This document shows positions 17,866 to 26,533 of a DNA stretch of 61,380 bases, piece after piece (within the stretch, counting starts at the first letter, position 1; each line of letters begins with the position of its first letter). Location of the stretch: contig JADHSM010000018.1 in the NCBI GenBank assembly GCA_016776905.1, forward strand, positions 1 to 61,380, given 5' to 3'. This DNA is from Planctomycetota bacterium. GTDB taxonomy: Bacteria > Planctomycetota > UBA8108 > UBA1146. The notes beneath the pieces were generated by a model. That model saw nothing but the letters and a program-made list of their open reading frames with translations, had not been told where the DNA came from and did no database searches. The position numbers and the translations under genes are program-made.

Positions 17866-20565
17866 CTAGTTAAACAGCTTCTGCTCCTCGGCGCGAAGAT
17901 CCACGATCTTTGCTGTAACGAGGATGTACAAGCTTCGCTTTTCATTCAGGTTTGCTTTCCTACGGAAAGCATTCTTAATGATCGGCAAGTTTCCAAGAAT
18001 CGGCACTGTGGATTCGTAGTTCACCTCGTTCAATGAACGGAAACCACCCAGAAGTACTGTTCCACCATCCGGTACTGTTACCGAAGTGAAAGCTTGCTGA
18101 AGAGAAATCTCGGGAAGGTCGATCTCAACCAGACTGGCAGCACTTGAGAGTGTTCCCAAACTGATAGTGACTGTCGAAATGACTCCATTAATCAAACTCG
18201 CAAGCGTCGGACGAACATCCACTGTGATGTATCTGCGATCAGCAGAGATCACAGGACGCACATCAAGAACGACACCGTCTTGGAATGTATCGATGACAGG
18301 GTCAGCGACTTCCGAAACGACCAGTCCTGTACCACCCGAGACCAACTCGTAATCCTGAACGTAAGATCTTTGAGTGATCACTGAAACATGAACACGCTGA
18401 CCATTGGAGGCCGTCACCTTCGGAGCAGTGACGATACGGGCTGATCTTTCTTCCTGACTGGCGCGGACAATAGCGTTGATCTGGAATGGATCGAGCCATG
18501 TGACCTGCATCGTCAAACCACGAAGAGTGGAGTTCAGTCTGGAACCCGCAGCACCACCGACAAATCCGTCGAGAATGTTCTGCATACGTCCGGCAGTTCT
18601 GTTCTGACCCATAACAAGAAGAGGATCGGTGGGATCACCCAAGTTGTTAAAACCAATGTCACTTCCGCCAGTGCCTGCACTGTTCAAGCTTCCGTAGGCC
18701 GTACCAAATCCCTGTCCGGGAGGCTGCCCAAGGTTTCTGTAATCGACACCGATATCTTCAAGGAAGTCGTCAACCATGTCGATAAAGCGAGCCTCCACAA
18801 CAACGAAAACGTCGCTATTCGCACGCAGATTGTCGAGGAAGTCCATAATGGAGAGGTGCAACTCGCGAGTGGCATTGACGAGGATCTGCCCCTTATGGCC
18901 ACTGATCGTTGAATTGGATTCGTCCCAACCGTCAGTTCCACCTGTAGATTCCTGAATCAGCTCAACGAGATCGTCAGGAGTTAACTCTGAATCTTCTTCC
19001 TCATCGAAGCCGCCGAAGTCGAAGGGGTTGTCTCCACCACCACCCTCACCTTCGTCATTACTGGAAACGCGAATCCGTGGTCCAGGGAAGTCTCTAATTT
19101 TGTTCAGAATGTCGGTGACGTTGTAGATGTCAAAAATCAACTCACCAAAAGCATTCTCGGGCTCTGTGATGAAGAGAATGTTCTCTTTAAAGGTGTAAGC
19201 CTTACCGGTGGCTTTCATGATCAAATCAAGAGCTTCGCCGAGCTTGACTCCGTCGAGAGAAAGGTTCACAGAAACATCTGTGGCGTCGATCTCAGGATCG
19301 ATAGTGATGTTGAGATCACTCACGGATCGCAAGAACTCCACGACTTCTGCCAAGTTAGCTTCAGGGAAATCGAACGAAGTCGTTCCGGTAGCTAATGTCC
19401 TACGGATTTTGCGTATTTCCGGGGACTCCTCCAACTTTGCAGTGGAGAGATTTTCCAAACGCTTTTGAACTTCACCCTGCCAGAAACCTTTGTCTTCGGG
19501 GAAGCGGAATGGATCCTCGTAAGGGATAGCACTTCTTTCGAGGTCTTCCCAAACACGAGTGGTTTGTTCTTTTTCCATACCCAGGTAACTCACGTACCTG
19601 AAGGAACGCATGAACTCATTCGCTCTGTCCTGAAGGCGCTGTGCCGCCAAATTATCAGGATCGATTCCGAGAATCGTCTTCGTCAGCTGAATGGCTTCGC
19701 GGAAATCTTCACGAACCATGGCATCTTCGATGCGACCCATCAGAGTCGAGATTCTTTCCAGACGACGCTTCTCAGCTTCGCTGGTTAGACGTTCGGCTTC
19801 TTCGATGGCAAAGTTTTCTTTTTGCTCGCGACTTTGTTTATCGAGGTCGATTTTTAACTGGCGAGCCGTGTCGTAACTACTTTGGGCCTCAGCCTGAAGA
19901 TCGGTGACATCAACACCATAATCGAACCAGATCAATCTCTCGCGGGCTCTCTGAAGAAAACTCAAAGCCTCATCGATGGAACCGCTCTCTAGAGCCGCTT
20001 TACCATCGGAAAGGAAACGAGTCGCCTCGCTGAGACGCTGCTCTTCAAGAACCCGTACTTCTTCACCGAACTGTTGAAGAACAGTTCGGATCTCTCCATC
20101 ACGACGTCCGAGGAACATCAGACAACGAGAGAGTTTCTCCTTGGCTTCCTGCAAAGTCGGATCGGCATCGAGCGCACGGCGATAGGCTCTCTCGGCTGCA
20201 GCGTAATTTGCTTCAGCAAAGTGCGTATTCGCCTGCTCCACCAACCAAAGTGCAGTGGCACGATTCGTCTGCGCTGCGAGATTAACCTCGTCGGCAACAG
20301 CCTTCACGTCCTTGTCACCAGGATCCTGGGCACGGGCAAACAAATCCTGTCCGGTGGCTTCAACTTCCTTACGAGGAGGCTCGAAAGCGACCTCTGTTGG
20401 ACGAGGGTCCGCAGACCCACTGCAACCAGCGAACAAGAACAAGAAGACTCCAAGGCAGACGATGCTGCCAGGAAGCATGGAGGTTCCACGATGAACGGTA
20501 CTGAAAGCACCGGTTCGGGGATTTTGGGTCTCAATCACGAGAGCACCCTTTCTTCTTTCGTCCAT
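17866..20565 (-). CDS. Secretin B: TPR-secretin outer-membrane channel lipoprotein
   Basis: Up to 899 residues. A long n-region leads to a signal peptide with lipobox (FLFAGC, Cys near 48); the true start may be the later ATG at 20478 or the GTG nine codons in. Then come TPR/coiled-coil helices (about 100-330, e.g. YAAAERAYRRALDADPTLQE), an STN/N0-like domain (about 385-480, FDFPEANLAEVVEFLRSVSD), an acidic Gly-rich insert (about 500-530), an N-domain with KGQILVNATRELHLSIMDFL, and a C-terminal secretin domain with VTVPDGGTVLLGG (about 840). Secretins form gated outer-membrane rings. Same architecture as secretin A in this locus, indicating duplication. Last gene of the pilus-like run. Confidence 0.88.
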   Translation of the reverse strand: MDERRKGALVIETQNPRTGAFSTVHRGTSMLPGSIVCLGVFLFLFAGCSGSADPRPTEVAFEPPRKEVEATGQDLFARAQDPGDKDVKAVADEVNLAAQTNRATALWLVEQANTHFAEANYAAAERAYRRALDADPTLQEAKEKLSRCLMFLGRRDGEIRTVLQQFGEEVRVLEEQRLSEATRFLSDGKAALESGSIDEALSFLQRARERLIWFDYGVDVTDLQAEAQSSYDTARQLKIDLDKQSREQKENFAIEEAERLTSEAEKRRLERISTLMGRIEDAMVREDFREAIQLTKTILGIDPDNLAAQRLQDRANEFMRSFRYVSYLGMEKEQTTRVWEDLERSAIPYEDPFRFPEDKGFWQGEVQKRLENLSTAKLEESPEIRKIRRTLATGTTSFDFPEANLAEVVEFLRSVSDLNITIDPEIDATDVSVNLSLDGVKLGEALDLIMKATGKAYTFKENILFITEPENAFGELIFDIYNVTDILNKIRDFPGPRIRVSSNDEGEGGGGDNPFDFGGFDEEEDSELTPDDLVELIQESTGGTDGWDESNSTISGHKGQILVNATRELHLSIMDFLDNLRANSDVFVVVEARFIDMVDDFLEDIGVDYRNLGQPPGQGFGTAYGSLNSAGTGGSDIGFNNLGDPTDPLLVMGQNRTAGRMQNILDGFVGGAAGSRLNSTLRGLTMQVTWLDPFQINAIVRASQEERSARIVTAPKVTASNGQRVHVSVITQRSYVQDYELVSGGTGLVVSEVADPVIDTFQDGVVLDVRPVISADRRYITVDVRPTLASLINGVISTVTISLGTLSSAASLVEIDLPEISLQQAFTSVTVPDGGTVLLGGFRSLNEVNYESTVPILGNLPIIKNAFRRKANLNEKRSLYILVTAKIVDLRAEEQKLFN

Positions 20566-20646
20566 CCCTCCAAGGGCAAACGGACGAGATCTGCAAAATT
20601 CGATTCAAATGACGTCAGAAGGACGCAACCTTCCGAAACGTCACCT

Positions 20647-21159
20647 TTAGTCCATCGGAGTTTCCGGCTGGGCAAAGGCTATGTTTTCAATCTCCAACTT
20701 GGCACAAATGTTTAGAACGTCGATCACGTACTTGTATGGCACTTTTTCTGCAAAATCGATCACCACAGGCAACGAAGAATCTGATCCGAGAGACACATAT
20801 GTATCCTTGCGGCGTAGTATGTGCTGCTCAAGATAGATCAAATCTGGCCCCGGAACCCCGGTGAAATTCTCAAAGTCGGAATCCAAAACGTCGCTCGTCG
20901 GAACCTGAGCTTGATCTGCGTAGACAACCACTTGATCCGCCTGATACAGCAACGTTACTCGGCAATTCTCAGACAGCATAGGTCTGCTATTGGACTCGCC
21001 CTTATTTTTCGGCAGATAAGAACGTAACGTTCCCTCTGGCAATTTAAACTTCGTGGCAAGCATGAAGAAGATCAGCAACAGAAAAACGACATCAATCATC
21101 GGTGTCATATCCGCTTCTGCTTTATTGGCATCGGGATCGACAACTTTACGCCTGGCCAT
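20647..21159 (-). CDS. ExbD/TolR-family proton-motive-force coupling protein (second copy)
   Basis: 170 residues from the ATG at 21159, which has AAAGGAG five bases upstream; an in-frame TTG five codons earlier overlaps that site. One membrane helix near residues 18-38 with ADMTPMIDVVFLLLIFFML; the Asp in PMID is the proton-carrying residue of the family. The periplasmic part (about 45-170) ends FAQPETPMD. It differs strongly from the ExbD next to it, so the pair may be a heterodimer. ExbD with ExbB converts proton flow into force on periplasmic partners. Confidence 0.9.
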   Translation of the reverse strand: MARRKVVDPDANKAEADMTPMIDVVFLLLIFFMLATKFKLPEGTLRSYLPKNKGESNSRPMLSENCRVTLLYQADQVVVYADQAQVPTSDVLDSDFENFTGVPGPDLIYLEQHILRRKDTYVSLGSDSSLPVVIDFAEKVPYKYVIDVLNICAKLEIENIAFAQPETPMD

Positions 21160-21218
21160 TTCTTCTCCTTTCAATGCTCACGAGTACACCACTTAAAAAC
21201 AAACCGAAATGCGGTCTG

Positions 21219-21722
21219 TTACTCAACCTTGTAGGGGTCCTCAAATCGTTCTCCGATAGCCGCGCAGCGGACTTTGAAAATTCTGGCCTTTGAACAGGCA
21301 GCAAAAACTTTGTGTATGTTTCCACTCTTCGCACCCTGATCACACCGAATTGTCACTTCGAGTGTCGAGAGCTTCTGTGTCGGATTATTAGGATTATCTT
21401 CCCAACCTCCGTAAGCCTCAGCTTCTAGCCTCAGACTCAACTCCAACTCTTCAGGTGTCATCGGAGGTCCATTCATCAACTGAATTTGCTCTTGACCCTC
21501 AGAGTTAAAAGACACGTTCACAAACAAAATTCTCGAACCTGGCTGTGGTTCCTCAACCGTCGCTTCTGAAGCAACGGGGAGTACAACCACAGCTTGCTGA
21601 ACAGTCAATTCCGTTACGACCATGAAGAAAACAATGAGCAAGAAAACGATATCGATCATGGGCGTCATGTCCATGTCGACTCCTTTCTTGACCAGTACGA
21701 TTTTCCTCTTCTTTTTCGCCAT
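21219..21722 (-). CDS. exbD: ExbD/TolR-family proton-motive-force coupling protein (first copy)
   Basis: 167 residues. A basic N-terminus (MAKKKRKIVLVKKG) precedes the membrane helix (about 17-38) with DMTPMIDIVFLLIVFFMVV, including the conserved Asp. The periplasmic domain follows, with TLEVTIRCDQGAKSGNIHKV, the usual ExbD strand-helix region. It starts 17 bp after the ExbB stop. Two different ExbD genes behind one ExbB is common in planctomycetes and in some gliding or secretion systems. Confidence 0.92.
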   Translation of the reverse strand: MAKKKRKIVLVKKGVDMDMTPMIDIVFLLIVFFMVVTELTVQQAVVVLPVASEATVEEPQPGSRILFVNVSFNSEGQEQIQLMNGPPMTPEELELSLRLEAEAYGGWEDNPNNPTQKLSTLEVTIRCDQGAKSGNIHKVFAACSKARIFKVRCAAIGERFEDPYKVE

Positions 21723-21739
21723 TATCTATCCCGTTCAGC

Positions 21740-22540
21740 CTAGTTGGCTTCTGCATCGTCAAAGCGGGCCATCAGTTCAGAAGCAATACTGCTCACCTCT
21801 ACTGAAGCACCGTCAATGATCGTCTTTAGAATGAAGTACGAAACCGTCATGGGGATCGCCACGATCAAACCCATCATGGTCGTCATCAATGCCTCAGAAA
21901 TACCACCAGCGAGATCTTTTGGCTTGGGAGATGTCTTACTTGTTGCGATCACATTGAAAGCCCCAACCATCCCCATCACTGTTCCCAGCAATCCAAGCAT
22001 GGGCGAGATGGCAGCGATCAGTGAAATATAGCTGATCTTTCTGTGCAATTCCGAGGTTTCCATTTCGCCCGCTTCTTCCATCGCTTCTTCGATGTCTTCG
22101 TACGGACGATCAATCTTGGGAAGTCCTGCAGCAAGAACACTGGAAAGGAAACTCGGCTGTTGCTCTAGTGCATCGAGAGCACCTTCGTAATCATCCGTTT
22201 CAAACAATGTTTCGACATGATCCAAGAGGTCTGGTGGCACGAGGACATCCCTGCGCAACTGCATCCCGTACATCATCGTCAATGCCATTCCTGCTGCTGA
22301 TAGGAGGATAAGAATGACACCGACAGCACCTGCCTTTGCAATGTTGTTGAGAACTGAAACAGTCTCCACAGCATCCGATTGCGGAACCGCAAAGGCAGAC
22401 TCGCTAACCCCTACGAATATTGTCAACATCAACATGGTCAAGAGAATCGGTCGGGTTGCGATCGCAGCCCAAGTCTTTCTCATGAAACCGGTCCAGTTCA
22501 TCATTCTGTCCTCTCTCACCTGAATTGATCTCGACATCAT
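21740..22540 (-). CDS. exbB: MotA/TolQ/ExbB-family proton channel protein
   Basis: 266 residues. Three core membrane helices are seen (about 75-95, 165-190, 210-235), with SLIAAISPMLGLLGTVMGMV and ALMTTMMGLIVAIPMTVSYF, the family signatures. An extra N-terminal signal-like helix (LTMLMLTIFVGVSESAFAV) precedes them, frequent in planctomycete homologues. The ATG at 22540 overlaps the upstream stop (ATGA); a second ATG at 22504 also has a good site (GAGAGGA), and either may be used. It forms the channel ring around the ExbD dimer. Confidence 0.92.
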   Translation of the reverse strand: MMSRSIQVREDRMMNWTGFMRKTWAAIATRPILLTMLMLTIFVGVSESAFAVPQSDAVETVSVLNNIAKAGAVGVILILLSAAGMALTMMYGMQLRRDVLVPPDLLDHVETLFETDDYEGALDALEQQPSFLSSVLAAGLPKIDRPYEDIEEAMEEAGEMETSELHRKISYISLIAAISPMLGLLGTVMGMVGAFNVIATSKTSPKPKDLAGGISEALMTTMMGLIVAIPMTVSYFILKTIIDGASVEVSSIASELMARFDDAEAN

Positions 22541-23661
22541 TTTTTACTCCAGCGTGAGTCCGGAGCCACTTGCTTCAGTCGCTGATTCAAGCTTTCGGCC
22601 CTATCGGAGTCACCTTGTTTTTTTGCTAATTCTTTTGCTCGGTAAAGAGACTCGGCAAGCACTTCTCCATTGCCCGTCGAAGCCATCACTGCAGCACGCA
22701 GATAACGAATCATCGCCCACTCCAGCTTCGAGGCGTCTCCCCCAGCTTGCTCTTCTGTAGAGCGAGCCCAGATCAACCAGCCATGGGCACGTGCTGAGGT
22801 ATAGGCTGCGATTTCCTTGTTGCGGCTTTCCAGAATCTGCTGACGAATAGTATCCGCAGCCTGTTTCCATTGCTTCTGCCCTTGCTGACCACTGGCGTAG
22901 CCAATCCAGGCTGAACAGATTTGATCGGTAGAGGCATTGGAATCATTAGAAACTGAAGAGAACTCTTCACGGGCCTGCTGCCATTTTTCCTGCGACAAAA
23001 GGCTCTGAGCTTTGGACAAACGAGCACCGAGAACCCAGCGCTTCCCCATACTGCCTGAAGCCAAGCGAGAGACAGAACTCTCTGCTTCAGAGAAATCTCC
23101 GGCTTTCCGGTAAGCCTCTGACAAAGCCATGCGTGCATGAGGAACATAAAAGTCTTTATCGCTCTCGAATTCGGTGAGGTACGCCTTCAAAGCAGAAACT
23201 GCCGTCGCATACTTTGCAGATTCGACGTCACCCCAGCGTAAAAGAGCGAGCCCATGCATGTACATGGCACTCGATTTCTTGAGAGCGTCACCCATGCTAG
23301 TTGCAGCCTTAAAAGAACTTGCAGCTGTCTCCCAGTCGCCTTGCTCAAAAGCACCACGTCCGCGGGTTAAGCTTGAAGACTCTCTCGAAAAGATCAACTT
23401 TTCAACTTTGTCGGCATTCACTTTTTGAGTAGTACTCACACCGGGAAGACGAAACTGAACCTGCTCGTAGCTGGCGTTAGTAATCGTCACATCTTCATAG
23501 TTGCGTCCACCGCTGACAATAATCTGATCGGCTTGTAGTCCCCCTGCGAAGAACGCAGGCAGCAATACCCAGCAAGCCATCATACAGAACTTCATCATTT
23601 GGCGAACAGCTCTATCAGCAACAGTTAGAATGGGGTCGTTCACGAGAGTTCTTTCCATCAT
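22537..23661 (-). CDS. Periplasmic TPR protein
   Basis: 374 residues. Signal peptide around residues 22-44 (MMKFCMMACWVLLPAFFAGG), then a small beta region (IIVSGGRNYEDVTITNASYE, followed by VNADKVEKLIF) resembling the short N-terminal domain often found before TPRs in planctomycete proteins, then TPR-like helices to the end (e.g. FEQGDWETAASSFKAATSMG). Start and stop overlap the neighbours by ATGA on both sides, so translation is coupled with the larger TPR protein and ExbB. Likely a periplasmic partner of the ExbBD motor. Confidence 0.8.
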   Translation of the reverse strand: MMERTLVNDPILTVADRAVRQMMKFCMMACWVLLPAFFAGGLQADQIIVSGGRNYEDVTITNASYEQVQFRLPGVSTTQKVNADKVEKLIFSRESSSLTRGRGAFEQGDWETAASSFKAATSMGDALKKSSAMYMHGLALLRWGDVESAKYATAVSALKAYLTEFESDKDFYVPHARMALSEAYRKAGDFSEAESSVSRLASGSMGKRWVLGARLSKAQSLLSQEKWQQAREEFSSVSNDSNASTDQICSAWIGYASGQQGQKQWKQAADTIRQQILESRNKEIAAYTSARAHGWLIWARSTEEQAGGDASKLEWAMIRYLRAAVMASTGNGEVLAESLYRAKELAKKQGDSDRAESLNQRLKQVAPDSRWSKK

Positions 23662-26498
23662 TTACAATCACTCTCCAGCTTATCAAATCTTGCCTGGAGA
23701 TCTTCGGGGGCAAAAGAAGACGTGTTGTCACCGACCATAAGACGACGACTTCGTATCAGTTGCACCACATCTTCACATTTATTGAGTGCCTTCAGAACCT
23801 CCATGTACTGCAACCAAACGGACCAGTAGTCCCTTTCGAAAACAGCTGTAGTTCCACCGGCAAAGACCAGAGATCTTCGTCTTTGATCAAGAATCGCGAG
23901 TGCATTTTTAAGGTCTTCTGACATTGAATCCAGACGCTGTGCTGAGTTGTCTTTCTTATAAAGACCCATTTCCGCAAAGGCGCGCTGAACAAACACGAAC
24001 GGAGCTTCGTTGTAAGAACCGTTCACCGTTTGATCTCCATAACGATCGATGATCGTATTGAGACTTTCGATAGCATCTCGGTGTTTGCCCGCGGCATTCG
24101 CCGCTTTTGCTCTGAAGTAAGACACGCCTATGACTAAAGATTCTTCCTCAGTCTGACTGGCAGCTTCAGCAGCAACCGCGAGCATCTCAGCCGCTTCAGC
24201 GGCAAAACCTCCGTCGATCAGGATAGAAGCTAACCCCAGACGAACTCCAGGTCCGGCTTCTTCATAGTTCGCTCCTGGTAGAGCGATCCATGCCAGAACC
24301 AGTTCCCCTGCTCTCTGAAGATCCTCTTTCTTTGAAGAAGAAGAGTAGGCCTCAATCAAGTAGTAGGTTCCGGCGACCAAAGAGGGATTGTCTCTCCAGT
24401 TCTTTTTCAACTCAGCAAGAACCCGCTCGGATCGTTCCTGTTTGGCGTTTGCAGAAAGGATTTCAAGAAGGAACAGAAGAGCACCTTCTCGATATACGCT
24501 ATTCCCCGACAACGCATCCATAATCGGATCAAGGATCGAAAGCGCTTTCTCAGCATCTTTGCCCTTGTCACTCCAGTGCATCTTTGCCAATTCGTATCGC
24601 AGTACAGATTCGCCGCCTTCGTCGCGATCAGACCTGGCCTGCTCCAAGAGCGGAAGAATTTCACCGGAAGCATCTTTGATGGCTTGTTCCGAATCGGAGC
24701 TGGATCGGAATAAACATCGGGCTGCACCCGCTCGGGCCCTGTAGAAGAAGGGCACGGTGTTTTCGACACCATCCAACTTGTAGAGTTTCGAAACTCTACG
24801 GAACAAATCACGAGCTTTTCGATAGTCTCCCTCAAGTTCAGCCTCGACCGCTTGCTGGAGCTTTAGTTGCTCACTACCAAGACCTTTTGAGTTGTCGGCG
24901 AAGAGCTTTTCAGCAACGGGGAGAAGATCATCCCAAGCCCCACCGTCACCCCTCGCTAAGTCGCCAGTGATGGCAAAGAAGTTTTGCGCTGCCATCGACA
25001 CCGAACGAGTATCAGGGTAATTTTCGGCAAGAACTTGATAAGAAACAGCAGCTTCAATAGTTCTTCCAAGTGCGTCGCTCGATTCACCTATTTCGTAAAG
25101 AGCTTCAGCGCGCCAGTTTTGGGTCTCTTTGTCAAAATCAGTGGCATAAAGAGCGAGCTTTGCGATCTCGATAGCTTCGCTGGGCAAACCCCTGTCTCGG
25201 AAACCTAAAGCAGCTCGAGTGTAGAACTCGGCGGGAAGGTTTCCTGCGCCCAACTCGACAAGCATGCTCAAACCCCGGTTAGCACCATTCACGATTTCTC
25301 GTGCTTGAGCGGGATCCGCGTCGTAGGCCTCTTGAACATCAAACTTGGCAATGACGTCCTTGATCAGTTTCATTCCTGTATCCCTGTCACCTGAAGCGAT
25401 GCGGGTGACGCCCTCTTCGACGTCCAGCAATGCGGACAGAGTCAGCAAATCTGGATTTTCAGGTTTTGTACGATAGGGAAAACTAGACGCTTCTGCGTCG
25501 TAAAGGAAATCGAGTAAGTCGAGTCCATCTTCAGGCATGCCCGCTCGGTTATAGGCTTGCAAGGAACCCGTCAAAGCTTCGATCCTCATCTTACGAATGA
25601 AATAAATCACGTCGTCGCTAAATGGAGGATCAGCACTGGGTTCAATATCGACCAAAAGTTCCAGTTCAGAAGCCGCTTCCTGTGCCTTACCGGCGGAAGA
25701 AAGGGCTTGACCAAAAATCAACTGGGCTTCGTATCTTCTACCAAAATTTTCGTAGCGAGAACTGACGAACTCTTCAGCAAAACTGGCGAGTTCTAAATAC
25801 TTCTTGTTCGAGTCTTCAGTTCCGTCAGGAAGCATCCCCGCATACACCTTGAAGGCGTTCAAACGGTTAAACTCCCAAAGGTCTCGCATGCGAGTGCTCG
25901 CGCCTAATTTTTCAGCAAGTGTGTCTTTTTTGCCGTCATCTGTATTGGTCATGACACTTTTTTCAGCGGCATCGACCTCTTCATTCAGCCTACGGATGTT
26001 CTCCACAAGAACAGTTTCGACATCCAGCGCCCAAATTCGATCTCTGTTCTCAATCGCCTTTTGACGTTGAGCGGGATTGGTCGAAAAGACGGCTTCAGTA
26101 TTCGCATCGTCCAATCGCAACAATGAAGCCCGTACAGATTCCAACTGCGCACCTTTGGCACGCGGATGATTGGGGTACTTCTTTGCGAGCTTTTGGATTT
26201 CGCTTTCATAACCATCGACGTCACCGTCGAGCCTCATGGCGTCGGCGAGAGAAAACTCAAGGCTAGCACGCCCAGAGGAATCCACAGTTTTGATGCGTGA
26301 GGCTACCCACGTACGCAGCAAATCGGGGCTATCGTAAGTCAAGAGAAGTTCATTGACGAAACGTGTCTCTTCGGCGGTCAATTGGCCACGTCCCAATGAT
26401 TGGGCAGGCGCCATCGTTGGTGCGAGTAGCACCAACAATAAGGCACACGAGGCGACGGCTCTGGGCCATCTTATTAATCGCGAAAGACACTGATTCAT
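23658..26498 (-). CDS. Large periplasmic TPR protein
   Basis: 946 residues from the ATG at 26498 (AGGAGA with a 6-base gap; a GTG two codons earlier is possible). Signal peptide to about residue 33 (cleavage near APAQ). The rest is almost wholly helical repeat, with TPR/sel1-like units such as AQLIFGQALSSAGKAQEAAS and FFYRARAGAARCLFR, without another domain. Such proteins act as scaffolds; in TolQR/ExbBD-linked operons large TPR proteins (compare YbgF/CpoB in the Tol system) commonly follow. It lies 36 bp after secretin A and overlaps the next TPR gene. Confidence 0.82.
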   Translation of the reverse strand: MNQCLSRLIRWPRAVASCALLLVLLAPTMAPAQSLGRGQLTAEETRFVNELLLTYDSPDLLRTWVASRIKTVDSSGRASLEFSLADAMRLDGDVDGYESEIQKLAKKYPNHPRAKGAQLESVRASLLRLDDANTEAVFSTNPAQRQKAIENRDRIWALDVETVLVENIRRLNEEVDAAEKSVMTNTDDGKKDTLAEKLGASTRMRDLWEFNRLNAFKVYAGMLPDGTEDSNKKYLELASFAEEFVSSRYENFGRRYEAQLIFGQALSSAGKAQEAASELELLVDIEPSADPPFSDDVIYFIRKMRIEALTGSLQAYNRAGMPEDGLDLLDFLYDAEASSFPYRTKPENPDLLTLSALLDVEEGVTRIASGDRDTGMKLIKDVIAKFDVQEAYDADPAQAREIVNGANRGLSMLVELGAGNLPAEFYTRAALGFRDRGLPSEAIEIAKLALYATDFDKETQNWRAEALYEIGESSDALGRTIEAAVSYQVLAENYPDTRSVSMAAQNFFAITGDLARGDGGAWDDLLPVAEKLFADNSKGLGSEQLKLQQAVEAELEGDYRKARDLFRRVSKLYKLDGVENTVPFFYRARAGAARCLFRSSSDSEQAIKDASGEILPLLEQARSDRDEGGESVLRYELAKMHWSDKGKDAEKALSILDPIMDALSGNSVYREGALLFLLEILSANAKQERSERVLAELKKNWRDNPSLVAGTYYLIEAYSSSSKKEDLQRAGELVLAWIALPGANYEEAGPGVRLGLASILIDGGFAAEAAEMLAVAAEAASQTEEESLVIGVSYFRAKAANAAGKHRDAIESLNTIIDRYGDQTVNGSYNEAPFVFVQRAFAEMGLYKKDNSAQRLDSMSEDLKNALAILDQRRRSLVFAGGTTAVFERDYWSVWLQYMEVLKALNKCEDVVQLIRSRRLMVGDNTSSFAPEDLQARFDKLESDCK

Positions 26499-26533
26499 GA
26501 ACACTCTCCTGGCAACGCCAGGCCCTTCAATGA

